From: a virus | IMG/VR virus record: IMGVR_UViG_3300032053_000177 | Coordinates: 1-40,908 of that record | Reading direction: 5' to 3' (one strand) | DNA length: 40,908 bases | In this document: in pieces, positions 21,927 through 29,409 of the stretch | Numbering within the stretch: the first letter of the stretch is position 1 | Layout: each line of letters begins with the position of its first letter | Program-made: the position numbers and the translations under genes | The notes under the pieces: generated by a model | The model's database searches: none | What the model was told of the DNA's origin: nothing | Seen by the model: only the letters and a program-made list of their open reading frames with translations

Positions 21927-22747
21927 TTTTCTTTCCTCACTATATCAAGCAATCTATAAACATGATTATTATTAACCAATAAACAATCAGAATCGGTCCA
22001 CACTTCTACATCATCGGGAAGAGAACCAGAACCGTATGTCATAATTTTAAACCCGTTTGGTTTTGGAAGATATGCCTCTTCACACGCATTGAGAAATTTA
22101 ATATTAGTTTCAAAATAAACAATTTTAAACATAAAAAATGTTTTTACATCATTATAAAGAAACTCTTGTAATTCTCCTTTATCAATACTATCGCAAATAT
22201 CTGCTAACTCAATAAATTCAGACCATGTAGTAACATTAAGATTTTTAGAAAACAATCCTTTTATATCTAATGCTTTCTTAAAAAGTTTTTCAATCATACT
22301 ATTAGCATTATCTACACCATATGGTTCAAAACTCTTAAATGATCTCCATATATCACCACCAGAACAAACACCATATACCCCACCTTTTTTCGCAAATACC
22401 TGATAAACTTCCTCATTTGCAAACCCAGAAGCATAATCTTCATTGGTTGAACATATTATTGATTTACTCCTTTTAGGAAAACTATTCCAAGATTTAAAAT
22501 TATCAATCATCAATGTATAATAATTTAGTGTATTCCTTGATTTTCTCGTATGTTCAGATGGACGAACAATACCATACGGACTAATAAAAGATGTTCCTCT
22601 AAAAATTCTTAAACGAGATCCTTTCCAACCATCGTTTTTTCTTAACCATTCAAGAGCAACCTCTTCACTGACTTTCATTGTTCTTTCAAAGGTTTTGTAT
22701 TCGGGTTGAATAATAATGTTTTCTTTAAGATAATTATCAAATCTCAT
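21923..22747 (-). CDS. ADP-ribosyltransferase-like protein D (divergent)
   Basis: 274 residues. LRIFRGTSF (R50), SKSIICSTNEDYASGF (S100-T101-N102 in place of STS, then A-x-G-F) and DDVEVWTDSDCLLVN (E248) give a complete R-S-E set in the right order, the clearest of the four. The N terminus MRFDNYLKE has the L-x-E signal. T4 encodes three ADP-ribosyltransferases (Alt, ModA, ModB), and Alt is packaged and injected. The gene overlaps the kinase stop (TAATG) and the next start (ATGA). Substrate unknown. Confidence 0.7.
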   Translation of the reverse strand: MRFDNYLKENIIIQPEYKTFERTMKVSEEVALEWLRKNDGWKGSRLRIFRGTSFISPYGIVRPSEHTRKSRNTLNYYTLMIDNFKSWNSFPKRSKSIICSTNEDYASGFANEEVYQVFAKKGGVYGVCSGGDIWRSFKSFEPYGVDNANSMIEKLFKKALDIKGLFSKNLNVTTWSEFIELADICDSIDKGELQEFLYNDVKTFFMFKIVYFETNIKFLNACEEAYLPKPNGFKIMTYGSGSLPDDVEVWTDSDCLLVNNNHVYRLLDIVRKEK

Positions 22748-23478
22748 TATACCGACCTATACCAATCAGAAACTTTTCTTTTAAGTTGGCTCATAGTCAT
22801 GATACTTGGTGCCAAATATTTCCATCCATTTCTTTTCATCAAATCGAAATATTCTTTTCCAATAGGGTTTTTTATAGGAGAATCATAAAAATAAGAAACC
22901 TTCTTGAAGGCATCGAGGACAACTTCATTTGTTAATTCCCCAACATCATTACTCACTTCTATATAAAAAGGAAATTTTGATTTTAAAAAGTTTTTAGTAT
23001 CTTTTATCTGATTATAATAATTTTCAAAGGATTCTCTATCAACCTTTCTTGTTCTTTTCTGTATTCTGTCCCATGCGGTTTCAGATGATGTATTTACAAA
23101 TATCATACCCAGATCATATCCAAGATTTTCTAAAATATTATATCTTCTAACAACCGCAGTAGACTGTGCGGATGTTGTATCTATAGCAAGGGGAAGAACA
23201 GAATTTATATAAAGAGTTAATTTTGATTCAAGTAAAATTCTTGATCTATTATAAAACTCTTCATAGTGTCCACCGTGAGGATCTTTAAACTCTACATATA
23301 GATCGACATTAACCATTCTTGGTTCAATTAAACCTGACTTGACTTTAGAAAGAGTATATGACTTTCCAGACCCAGGAAATCCTGCCATAAAAACGGCTTT
23401 AAATATTCCCAAATCATTTATACCTTCATTAATCAATTCTGTTTCAGATATATCTTTATAAAATGAATCAAATCTCAT
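22747..23478 (-). CDS. P-loop kinase, zeta-toxin/AAA_33-like, with L/I-x-E leader
   Basis: 243 residues. Walker A is FMAGFPGSGKSYT (30-42), NVDLYVEF supplies an acidic residue, and LPLAIDTTSAQ and RTRKVDRESF resemble the Walker B/lid regions of small-molecule or polynucleotide kinases of the zeta-toxin group. The leader MRFDSFYKDISETELINE shares MRF and I-x-E with its neighbours. The substrate could be a nucleotide, sugar or RNA end. Start and stop overlap both neighbours (TAATG). Confidence 0.75.
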   Translation of the reverse strand: MRFDSFYKDISETELINEGINDLGIFKAVFMAGFPGSGKSYTLSKVKSGLIEPRMVNVDLYVEFKDPHGGHYEEFYNRSRILLESKLTLYINSVLPLAIDTTSAQSTAVVRRYNILENLGYDLGMIFVNTSSETAWDRIQKRTRKVDRESFENYYNQIKDTKNFLKSKFPFYIEVSNDVGELTNEVVLDAFKKVSYFYDSPIKNPIGKEYFDLMKRNGWKYLAPSIMTMSQLKRKVSDWYRSV

Positions 23479-24128
23479 TATTTTTTCCTAAACAACCCTG
23501 GTAAAGAACCGAATGATTGAATCATACTTTCGCTTACTGTACCATCGGGAAGTCCCGCTTTCTTTTCCTGTGTTCTACCTATAACATAACCAGTAAATGA
23601 AATAGAGAATGTTCCGAATAAAAATCCTGCTATATACTCAAGCATCCCAACAACCGAATTAAGAGTTGCTTCATCAAACCTATAATACGATCCAAGCGCA
23701 ACAATTCCTGGGGCAAAGAAAACATAAACACAAATCAAATAAAAAAGTTTTCTTAAAATCATCGGTCTTGTTCTACGAACATATTCGTCCGGTGCTAAAT
23801 ATGCAGCCTTCTCAACATCCTGAGAACCTTTCATCAAATCATATTCTACTGTCTTTTCTTTTAGAACGAGTTCTTGTTCTCTCAACGCAATTTCTTTAAT
23901 TTTCTCTTCGTGTTGATTGATTAATTCTTGTAGTTTCAATTGTGTTTCGGGCGAAACCGCCCCCTGTGTCAAAGAACCGAGAACTGAATTCGCTAATTCT
24001 CCTGCTTTTGTAACGGAATCTGGAACCTTCGCACCAAACAATCCTGCAATAGCACCCCAAAGTTCAGGTATTTTTGGTAACAGTGTAAGACCCGCACTCA
24101 CCAATAAAGGTATTGCTGGTAATGGCAT
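23478..24128 (-). CDS. Holin-like membrane protein (3-TM type)
   Basis: 216 residues. A hydrophobic N terminus (LPAIPLLVSAGLTLLP) is followed by a charged coiled coil (EEKIKEIALREQELVLKE). Then comes DEYVRRTRPMILRKL, leading into two long membrane spans (YLICVYVFFAPGIVALG and VVGMLEYIAGFLFGTFSISF). The RRTRP motif before the spans is typical of the three-span holins of gene-transfer agents and tailed phages. It heads the transferase operon, with AGGAG before the ATG. A structural membrane role is the alternative. Confidence 0.6.
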   Translation of the reverse strand: MPLPAIPLLVSAGLTLLPKIPELWGAIAGLFGAKVPDSVTKAGELANSVLGSLTQGAVSPETQLKLQELINQHEEKIKEIALREQELVLKEKTVEYDLMKGSQDVEKAAYLAPDEYVRRTRPMILRKLFYLICVYVFFAPGIVALGSYYRFDEATLNSVVGMLEYIAGFLFGTFSISFTGYVIGRTQEKKAGLPDGTVSESMIQSFGSLPGLFRKK

Positions 24129-24173
24129 ATTTCACACTCCTATTTTTTTATATAAAATATTTTCAAACATATG

Positions 24174-24202
24174 TTTACAATTTATTCAAAATATGATATA
24201 CT
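24174..24202 (+). promoter_or_regulatory. Orphan plus-strand promoter, TTTACA-17-TATACT
   Basis: TTTACA at 24174-24179, 17-base spacer ending ATATGA, TATACT at 24197-24202, as good as promoters in front of genes. It points right into a minus-strand gene (24275-24562), so it would make antisense RNA or a very short unannotated product starting near 24209. Confidence 0.6.
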
Positions 24203-24274
24203 CAGTTATCTTTGCTGTTCGGTATACCATGTTATATATTTACATTGATTTCATTGAACATTTTCATAACTTTT

Positions 24275-24562
24275 TTACACCCTTTCTTGTTTCTCTTTAT
24301 CCTGTTTAATTACTCCTGTTCTTTTCAATTGACTACTACTCATATGTCCATATAAAACACGTACATTGTTTACTATTTTTCGGACAAAAGGAACAGTTTT
24401 TAATTCACCATCAATCTTTTTTATTTCCAATTCAGAAAATTCATCAAGATCAGAAGAATGTTTAAATTCCGCTTTAAGTATCTCATTTTCTCTCATTTCA
24501 TCACGTATACTTTCAATTATTTCTTCATTTATAGTCTGTGATTTTACTTTTAATTTAGGCAT
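24275..24562 (-). CDS. Small hypothetical protein, helical
   Basis: 95 residues from the ATG at 24562 (GAGG 6 bases upstream): MPKLKVKSQTINEEIIES and more charged helix, then VPFVRKIVNNVRVLYGHM and a basic tail. TINE near the N terminus may be chance. The gene is isolated by the terminator at 24628-24666. No family recognised. Confidence 0.6.
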   Translation of the reverse strand: MPKLKVKSQTINEEIIESIRDEMRENEILKAEFKHSSDLDEFSELEIKKIDGELKTVPFVRKIVNNVRVLYGHMSSSQLKRTGVIKQDKEKQERV

Positions 24563-24627
24563 GATATACCTCAAAACATAATAATTCTGTATTATTTATA
24601 AAAGATTTACTATTAAAAACTATGAGC

Positions 24628-24666
24628 CAAAAAAAAAGACCGTCTAAAAAATATATAAACGGTCTT
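24628..24666 (-). terminator. Terminator of E2-E1-JAMM operon
   Basis: Minus-strand hairpin AAGACCGT / ACGGTCTT with a 15-base loop, followed by a run of nine T. It closes the operon ending at 24686. Confidence 0.87.
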
Positions 24667-24685
24667 ATATTCAACATACACAAGT

Positions 24686-26203
24686 TTAATTCATAAGTTT
24701 CTTGTGTAACTCTTCCATTTTATCTCGTCTAACAACAACAATATTAGATTTAACTACTGGTTGTGTGGATATTTTTGGTGGAAGACCTGTATTCCATTCA
24801 GACACCTCTTCTTTTTTCTTTGCTGTATAATGATAAGAATTACATATCATTTTTTCTGCAATACAGAAAGGACCATCAATATCTGGACATGCGCATCTCA
24901 TATGATCTTTATCTACAACACTTTCTCTAATCCACTTACAATTATTGAAATCCTGTTGATCGAATTCATCAAGTTTTTGTATTTCATTATCAAATACAAC
25001 TCGCTCATCATCAACTTCAAAATTACCACATTTATGTAAAACACCAGGATCACAAAACCTACAATCAGTTCCATATACTTTTTGATTAGAACAACATTCT
25101 GAATCAGGAACTCCTTCATAAAACCATCGACAATAATGGGGATCAAAAAAATTCTTTCGATCTTTTACCATTATCTTCTTCCCGTTGTTTTCATCAGGTA
25201 ATTTTTCCCCCGCTGTCTCTGTTTTTTCAATTGACTCTTCCTCCACTTTTTCCGTTGCTTTCTGCTCAATTTTTGTGGGGGCTCCAGATCCGTTGTCTGG
25301 TTCTGCCCCTGAGCGAAAAAAGGTATTCTCTTCACTATCTCCACCGTTCCAACCACCTGAATAAACGGGAACGGGTCTTGGAGGGTTTATTTTTTCATCG
25401 GCCTCCTTTACAAAAGCATCTGAATCAAAAGTAACATCATAAATTATTTTTAATTTTCCAGGAAGAATCATTAAAGAACCACAAGCAGTTTTATACCTTA
25501 CCTGTGTTTTACTTCCTTTTTCATGAGTTACAACTGTTGAAATATTATGGTTCTGATTAATCCATGCTTCATCAGTTCCAGAAAACCCCGCAAACATTGT
25601 ATGATGAGAATGAACAACACCAATAAGAGATACACCTTCAGGAACTGTAAAATTAATATCATTAACACTTCCGGCAGTTGCTCTTTGTTCTGGAATGATA
25701 AGATCATTTACCATAAAATCATCCCCTACTCTTTCACCAACATAGTATCCCAACCATTCCTGATTTTTATACTTATTCATCAAGGCATCAATTTTCATTT
25801 TGACAATTGGTTTAAGATTTACACAAACTTCTTTGGGAGCCTTTCCACATTCCTTTACACAATCAAGTTTAACTTCCCATGAATCATCTCTTCTTGCTTC
25901 TGGAAAAGAATTTTTATGTGCCCATTTTTGCCAAGGTTCCTGATAATTACCTTGATAATTATAACCTTCCATTCTAACAACCTCCTTTGGTTTATTTCCT
26001 TCAATCTGAAATGGTAATTCCCCTTTTGGATTCAAAAAGATTTTACCCATTATTATCCTATTAACTGTTTGAACGGGCGGGATTTCATTCTGAAGTTCAA
26101 AATCAATAACTGTTTTTCCATCTCCCATCAGATAAACCCATTGTTCTTTTCCAGACTCTTTTAATTTTTTCAATTTTTCTAAACAGTCTTTTTGTATCAT
26201 CAT
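24686..26203 (-). CDS. JAMM (JAB/MPN) metalloprotease with Cys-rich C-terminal domain
   Basis: 505 residues. The zinc-protease motif is H198-S-H200 ... S208-x2-D211 (VVHSHHTMFAGFSGTDE), with the upstream Glu in GYYVGERVGD (E157): a complete JAMM active site. Residues 1-130 are a separate domain with three Cys. Residues 285-345 are a Glu/Lys/Pro linker. Residues 360-470 carry about a dozen Cys (HYCRWFY, ECCSNQ, DCRFC, RCACP, FCIAEKMIC) and probably bind several zincs. JAMM proteases remove ubiquitin-like tags. Its partners are an E1-like enzyme 10 bases upstream, an E2 candidate and a Ubl gene. The Cys-rich tail may bind targets or act as an E3-like module (speculative). Confidence 0.85.
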   Translation of the reverse strand: MMIQKDCLEKLKKLKESGKEQWVYLMGDGKTVIDFELQNEIPPVQTVNRIIMGKIFLNPKGELPFQIEGNKPKEVVRMEGYNYQGNYQEPWQKWAHKNSFPEARRDDSWEVKLDCVKECGKAPKEVCVNLKPIVKMKIDALMNKYKNQEWLGYYVGERVGDDFMVNDLIIPEQRATAGSVNDINFTVPEGVSLIGVVHSHHTMFAGFSGTDEAWINQNHNISTVVTHEKGSKTQVRYKTACGSLMILPGKLKIIYDVTFDSDAFVKEADEKINPPRPVPVYSGGWNGGDSEENTFFRSGAEPDNGSGAPTKIEQKATEKVEEESIEKTETAGEKLPDENNGKKIMVKDRKNFFDPHYCRWFYEGVPDSECCSNQKVYGTDCRFCDPGVLHKCGNFEVDDERVVFDNEIQKLDEFDQQDFNNCKWIRESVVDKDHMRCACPDIDGPFCIAEKMICNSYHYTAKKKEEVSEWNTGLPPKISTQPVVKSNIVVVRRDKMEELHKKLMN

Positions 26204-26213
26204 AACATACCTC

Positions 26214-26804
26214 TTAACTTTTTAGACTAAATAACCGATAAACTGTAGTTGAAATCTCTTCTTTTTCATATTTCATAATTTTAGCAACTGTCAATGAGGC
26301 AACAATTACAGCAGGAACAACCCATGATGGTACAATCGTATATCCATCGGGAGCCACACCCCATTCAGCGAGATCATTATTAATAGATATATGTTCCCCA
26401 TCATAACCAGCCTTTACATACTTACTTCCAAATGAGTTAGCAATTTTTTTATTTTGAACTTGAGCATCTGCAATATCAGTACAATCAACAACCCAATCAG
26501 TTTTTTTCCCCAAATGTTCCTGATACTTGAATGGTAAAGCATAAACAGTTACTTCAGGACGAAGGTGAATAATAATTGACTTTAATACTTCTGCCTTATT
26601 CGTACCTACAGCATTTTCACCAACATCAAGCCGATTACGATTATGTTCTTCAATAACATCGGGATCAAAAAGCAAAATATTTTCTATTCCAGACATTGCG
26701 CAAAATTTTCCTACCCAAAACCCAATCCCACCGCAACCAACAATAGTGATAGTTGGAGTTTTCAGATTTAATGTTTTTTGACGATCATATAAACCCGTAC
26801 TCAT
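26214..26804 (-). CDS. E1-like ThiF/MoeB-family adenylyltransferase
   Basis: 196 residues. TIVGCGGIGFWVGKFCAMSG is the glycine-rich nucleotide loop (about 19-38), followed by LLFDPDVIEEHNRNRL (ribose-binding Asp and the N-x-N-R signature), GTNKAEVLKS (conserved Lys) and WVVDCTD. These residues adenylate the C terminus of a beta-grasp protein. It lacks the CxxC zinc pairs of MoeB and an obvious transfer Cys in a crossover loop, so thioester transfer may go straight to the E2 candidate. GGGGG precedes the ATG. Operon: E2 candidate, E1, JAMM. Confidence 0.87.
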   Translation of the reverse strand: MSTGLYDRQKTLNLKTPTITIVGCGGIGFWVGKFCAMSGIENILLFDPDVIEEHNRNRLDVGENAVGTNKAEVLKSIIIHLRPEVTVYALPFKYQEHLGKKTDWVVDCTDIADAQVQNKKIANSFGSKYVKAGYDGEHISINNDLAEWGVAPDGYTIVPSWVVPAVIVASLTVAKIMKYEKEEISTTVYRLFSLKS

Positions 26805-26827
26805 AAAATAATCCCCCTTCTATATTA

Positions 26828-27757
26828 TTATCGTCTTACTTCCCAAACATCATCTACTTGTCTTGCAGGAGCAGGAGCAGGAGCAATGACTGGCGGGACA
26901 GGATTTAAAATTTCTTCTTCTGCCCAAGAGGTTCTTCTTCTTCTTGGTGATGCAATTGTACTATCAGGAATATTCAACTCATCTTTAAAATCTCTTGAAG
27001 ATACAACATATCTTTGTAACACTTCAAGACGGGGAAAACCATCAGGATTTCTATTTGCTACTGAACCTGAATTAATATTTTCGAGAACACCTTCGGCATT
27101 TCGAGCAATATCAATAAGATCCTGTGGTGATTTATATTCTTTTGGCCAAACCCATTTTCCCCAACAATCAGGCCTTGCTTGATGGTAATGAGAAAATAAT
27201 TCAAGATCAGAAACTCTACGAGTAGATACACTTGTAATGAATTTATCATCTTTTGTTGTGATCATATAATAAATATCATTTTCAAGTTTCTTTGCTTGAG
27301 ATGGTTTAATAGGTTTATGGTCAATCATAAGAGGTCTATATTTTCCACGGACCAACCATGCAACTTCACCACGCTCCCATTTAAAAACAGATAATCCTTT
27401 ACGAGCATATGAATAGTCCACTTCAGGCATCGGAGAAAGATTTTTCATTCTATCACTTAATTGTCTTTCCTTACGTTCAAATTCAGATTTCATCTGACTA
27501 ACAAGAGAAGTTACTTCATTCATCTTATTATTGATAACTTCTGAAATTGTCCCAAGTTTTTTTGTCAACTTGTCGCTATATTCTTTTCTAATTTCAGTCT
27601 CAATAGATGTTGCGTTTGCATCACCTATAACCTGAAATTTTACGATTCTTCCCCCGATCCTCATAGTAATTTGATCAAGAGAAACATCCTTTATATCTAC
27701 AGCTAACAATGCACTATTCATTTCTGTTTTTAATTGTTCAAAATCTTTTGGTGGCAT
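26828..27757 (-). CDS. Candidate E2-like protein of the Ubl operon
   Basis: 309 residues from the ATG at 27757 (GGAG 6 bases upstream; an ATG four codons earlier has no ribosome site). The N-terminal 120 residues are helical (coiled coil around LVSQMKSEFERKERQL). The middle is beta-rich (VFKWERGEVAWLVRGKYRPL), then SHYHQARPDCWGKWVWP and a helix ending ENINSGSVANRNP. The order His, then Cys-Trp-Gly, then WxP, then a helix resembles the E2 (UBC) active-site region, with the Cys as candidate nucleophile. The C-terminal tail is Pro/Ala-rich and disordered. The call rests on context plus this pattern and is tentative. Confidence 0.5.
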   Translation of the reverse strand: MPPKDFEQLKTEMNSALLAVDIKDVSLDQITMRIGGRIVKFQVIGDANATSIETEIRKEYSDKLTKKLGTISEVINNKMNEVTSLVSQMKSEFERKERQLSDRMKNLSPMPEVDYSYARKGLSVFKWERGEVAWLVRGKYRPLMIDHKPIKPSQAKKLENDIYYMITTKDDKFITSVSTRRVSDLELFSHYHQARPDCWGKWVWPKEYKSPQDLIDIARNAEGVLENINSGSVANRNPDGFPRLEVLQRYVVSSRDFKDELNIPDSTIASPRRRRTSWAEEEILNPVPPVIAPAPAPARQVDDVWEVRR

Positions 27758-27785
27758 AATATTCTCCATGTAAAGTTATATATAC

Positions 27786-27814
27786 AGTATAACATAAAAT
27801 AAAAGAAATGTAAA
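27786..27814 (-). promoter_or_regulatory. Promoter of E2-E1-JAMM operon
   Basis: TTTACA (27814-27809), 17-base spacer, TATACT (27791-27786), reading left. The RNA would start near 27779, 22 bases before the chosen ATG. Confidence 0.78.
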
Positions 27815-27825
27815 CTTTCAATAAA

Positions 27826-27860
27826 TAAAAAAGCGAAAAGAAATTTCTTTCCTTCCGCTT
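27826..27860 (-). terminator. Terminator of Ubl gene
   Basis: On the minus strand AAGCGGAAGGAAAGAAATTT pairs with the following TTTCTTTTCGCTT with small bulges and is followed by TTTTATTT. It separates the Ubl transcript from the promoter of the E2-E1-JAMM operon. Confidence 0.75.
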
Positions 27861-27910
27861 ATGCTTGGGCTGGCCCACATTTTATATGGTGACTGTATAC
27901 AGTTTATAGT

Positions 27911-28183
27911 TTAGCCAGCAACGTCAAATGCTCTGATTTCCATACGCATACCTTCGGAAACCAATTCGGGAGCTTCACTTGGCTTTACTTCTGCACCGTT
28001 CAAGAAAACACGGAACTTTCCAAAACCCGCATCTCTTGACAAACGAACACAAGTATCCTTGAAACTCGCACCTGGATCAAGAGTAATGGTAGCTCCGTTC
28101 ACTCTTGCAAATGTAGTTACATCTGCTTCGGGAGTATCAACAACCCTTTCCTCTTCTCTTGCCCAAAATCTTTGTTCTTCCAT
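27911..28183 (-). CDS. Ubiquitin-like (beta-grasp) protein ending in Gly
   Basis: 90 residues. After a polar N-terminal 25, the rest has the beta-grasp order: two strands (ARVNGATITLDPGASF), a helix (KDTCVRLSRDAGF), strands GKFRVFLNGAEV, a turn region SEAPELVSEGM and the final strand MRMEIRAFDVAG. It ends in a free C-terminal Gly, as needed for E1 adenylation without processing. AGGAGGG precedes the ATG, and the codon use is more GC-rich than its neighbours, like the HU gene, suggesting high expression. It has its own promoter and terminator, so it can be made in excess over the enzymes. A ThiS/MoaD-type sulfur carrier is the alternative. Confidence 0.72.
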   Translation of the reverse strand: MEEQRFWAREEERVVDTPEADVTTFARVNGATITLDPGASFKDTCVRLSRDAGFGKFRVFLNGAEVKPSEAPELVSEGMRMEIRAFDVAG

Positions 28184-28217
28184 CTTTCCCTCCTGATTTT
28201 TTCTTTACTACATAATC

Positions 28218-28246
28218 ATTCTACTACATCCAACCTGAATTGTAAA
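28218..28246 (-). promoter_or_regulatory. Promoter of Ubl gene
   Basis: TTTACA (28246-28241), 17-base spacer, TAGAAT (28223-28218), reading left into the ubiquitin-like gene. Confidence 0.75.
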
Positions 28247-28255
28247 CATATTTTT

Positions 28256-29008
28256 TTATTCAAGCCTTGACATTACAAAATATTTCTCAGAACTATCTGA
28301 TTTTTCTAAGTAAATTAATCCCATATCTTGTTCTTTGATATATGAAATATTCAATTTGAATTGAGCATAATCATCACCAATTACAGAAAAAGCATTAATT
28401 ATATCTTTATATTCAAAATATAATGAATGATCTTCTACTTTAACTTTATCCAATTCAAAACTTAAACGATTAGAATATAGATTTGTTTTTTCAGATGCTT
28501 CCATATATATTGTATTCTTCTTTACTGAAAAATAAACCTTACCGAAAATCGGACCAATTTTTTTGATCTTACTGAAGTCCATCATAAAATCATCATCCAA
28601 CTGTCTATTATAATAATATTGAATATTTGCCCGTGGGGATTCTCTATTAAAAACTCTCACAATTTCTGTTCCACAAAAATGCATATCCATTCTCATTTTT
28701 CCACAGACAACAACAATTTTTTCAGATGATACATCTATTTCTGCGGGCTGGTCATCATCAACAAGAGCAAGAAACGGAAGAAGTTTTGTGTTAGGATCTT
28801 GAAAATTGAATGAAAAATCTTGACCATCTTTCATTTCAGGTAAAACATTATTTACATTTTGATTGATAATGGCAACAGAAGTTTGTGTATTAGAAATCAT
28901 ACCACTTTTTACAGACTTCTTAGTAAAATTTAATTGCACACTTTCAAATGAGAAATTCAATGTTGCTTTTTTTAGCAACGATTTAAATTCACCAACATTT
29001 AGTTTCAT
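28256..29008 (-). CDS. Sliding clamp (gp45-like)
   Basis: 250 residues, near T4 gp45 (228). It begins MKLNVGEFKSLLKKATLNF and shows the repeated beta-alpha-beta clamp pattern, with DDFMMDFSKIKKIGPIFG at the domain boundary and VEDHSLYFEYKDIINAFSV in the second half. It encircles DNA, tethers the polymerase at 7313 and, in T4, also activates late transcription. It is the last gene of the clamp-loader operon, with AGGAGG before the ATG. Identification is supported by the adjacent gp62- and gp44-like genes in the T4 order. Confidence 0.85.
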   Translation of the reverse strand: MKLNVGEFKSLLKKATLNFSFESVQLNFTKKSVKSGMISNTQTSVAIINQNVNNVLPEMKDGQDFSFNFQDPNTKLLPFLALVDDDQPAEIDVSSEKIVVVCGKMRMDMHFCGTEIVRVFNRESPRANIQYYYNRQLDDDFMMDFSKIKKIGPIFGKVYFSVKKNTIYMEASEKTNLYSNRLSFELDKVKVEDHSLYFEYKDIINAFSVIGDDYAQFKLNISYIKEQDMGLIYLEKSDSSEKYFVMSRLE

Positions 29009-29016
29009 ATTTCCTC

Positions 29017-29409
29017 CTATATATCATCATCTTTTTTCTTATCTGGATATTTAAAAACAATTTCTTTATCATCTATAAAACCAACCTTTTTAGATTGTAT
29101 TTCTATTATAACAGCAATTTCTAACATTTGATTTAAATCCATCTGTCCTTTAGGATAATAATTAGAACACTCTACAATAGGATCTGTTCTATTTGGTGAT
29201 AAAAAACCATCGGGAAGTTCATAATACATATCACACCATGACCTATCACCACCAAACTCTGATACTTGTAATTTAAAACATTTACATGCTGAACATAACC
29301 CATAAGACCCTTTTCGTTTTCTTGATGGGTAATCTTGAAATGCTCGTTCTAATCTTTCTTCTTCTATTTTAAAATTTGTGTTGTTTTCTCCCCTTTTTTG
29401 TATATTCAT
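29017..29409 (-). CDS. Hypothetical Cys-containing protein in clamp operon
   Basis: 130 residues. A polar N terminus is followed by GLCSACKCF (C39, C42, C44), SWCDMYY (C59) and VECSNYYP (C81), enough for one zinc site. The second half is helical (LNQMLEIAVIIEI) and ends in a Lys/Asp tail. It is inserted between the gp62-like gene (4-base overlap) and the clamp, where T4 has no such gene. No family recognised; a clamp-operon accessory is possible. Confidence 0.6.
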   Translation of the reverse strand: MNIQKRGENNTNFKIEEERLERAFQDYPSRKRKGSYGLCSACKCFKLQVSEFGGDRSWCDMYYELPDGFLSPNRTDPIVECSNYYPKGQMDLNQMLEIAVIIEIQSKKVGFIDDKEIVFKYPDKKKDDDI

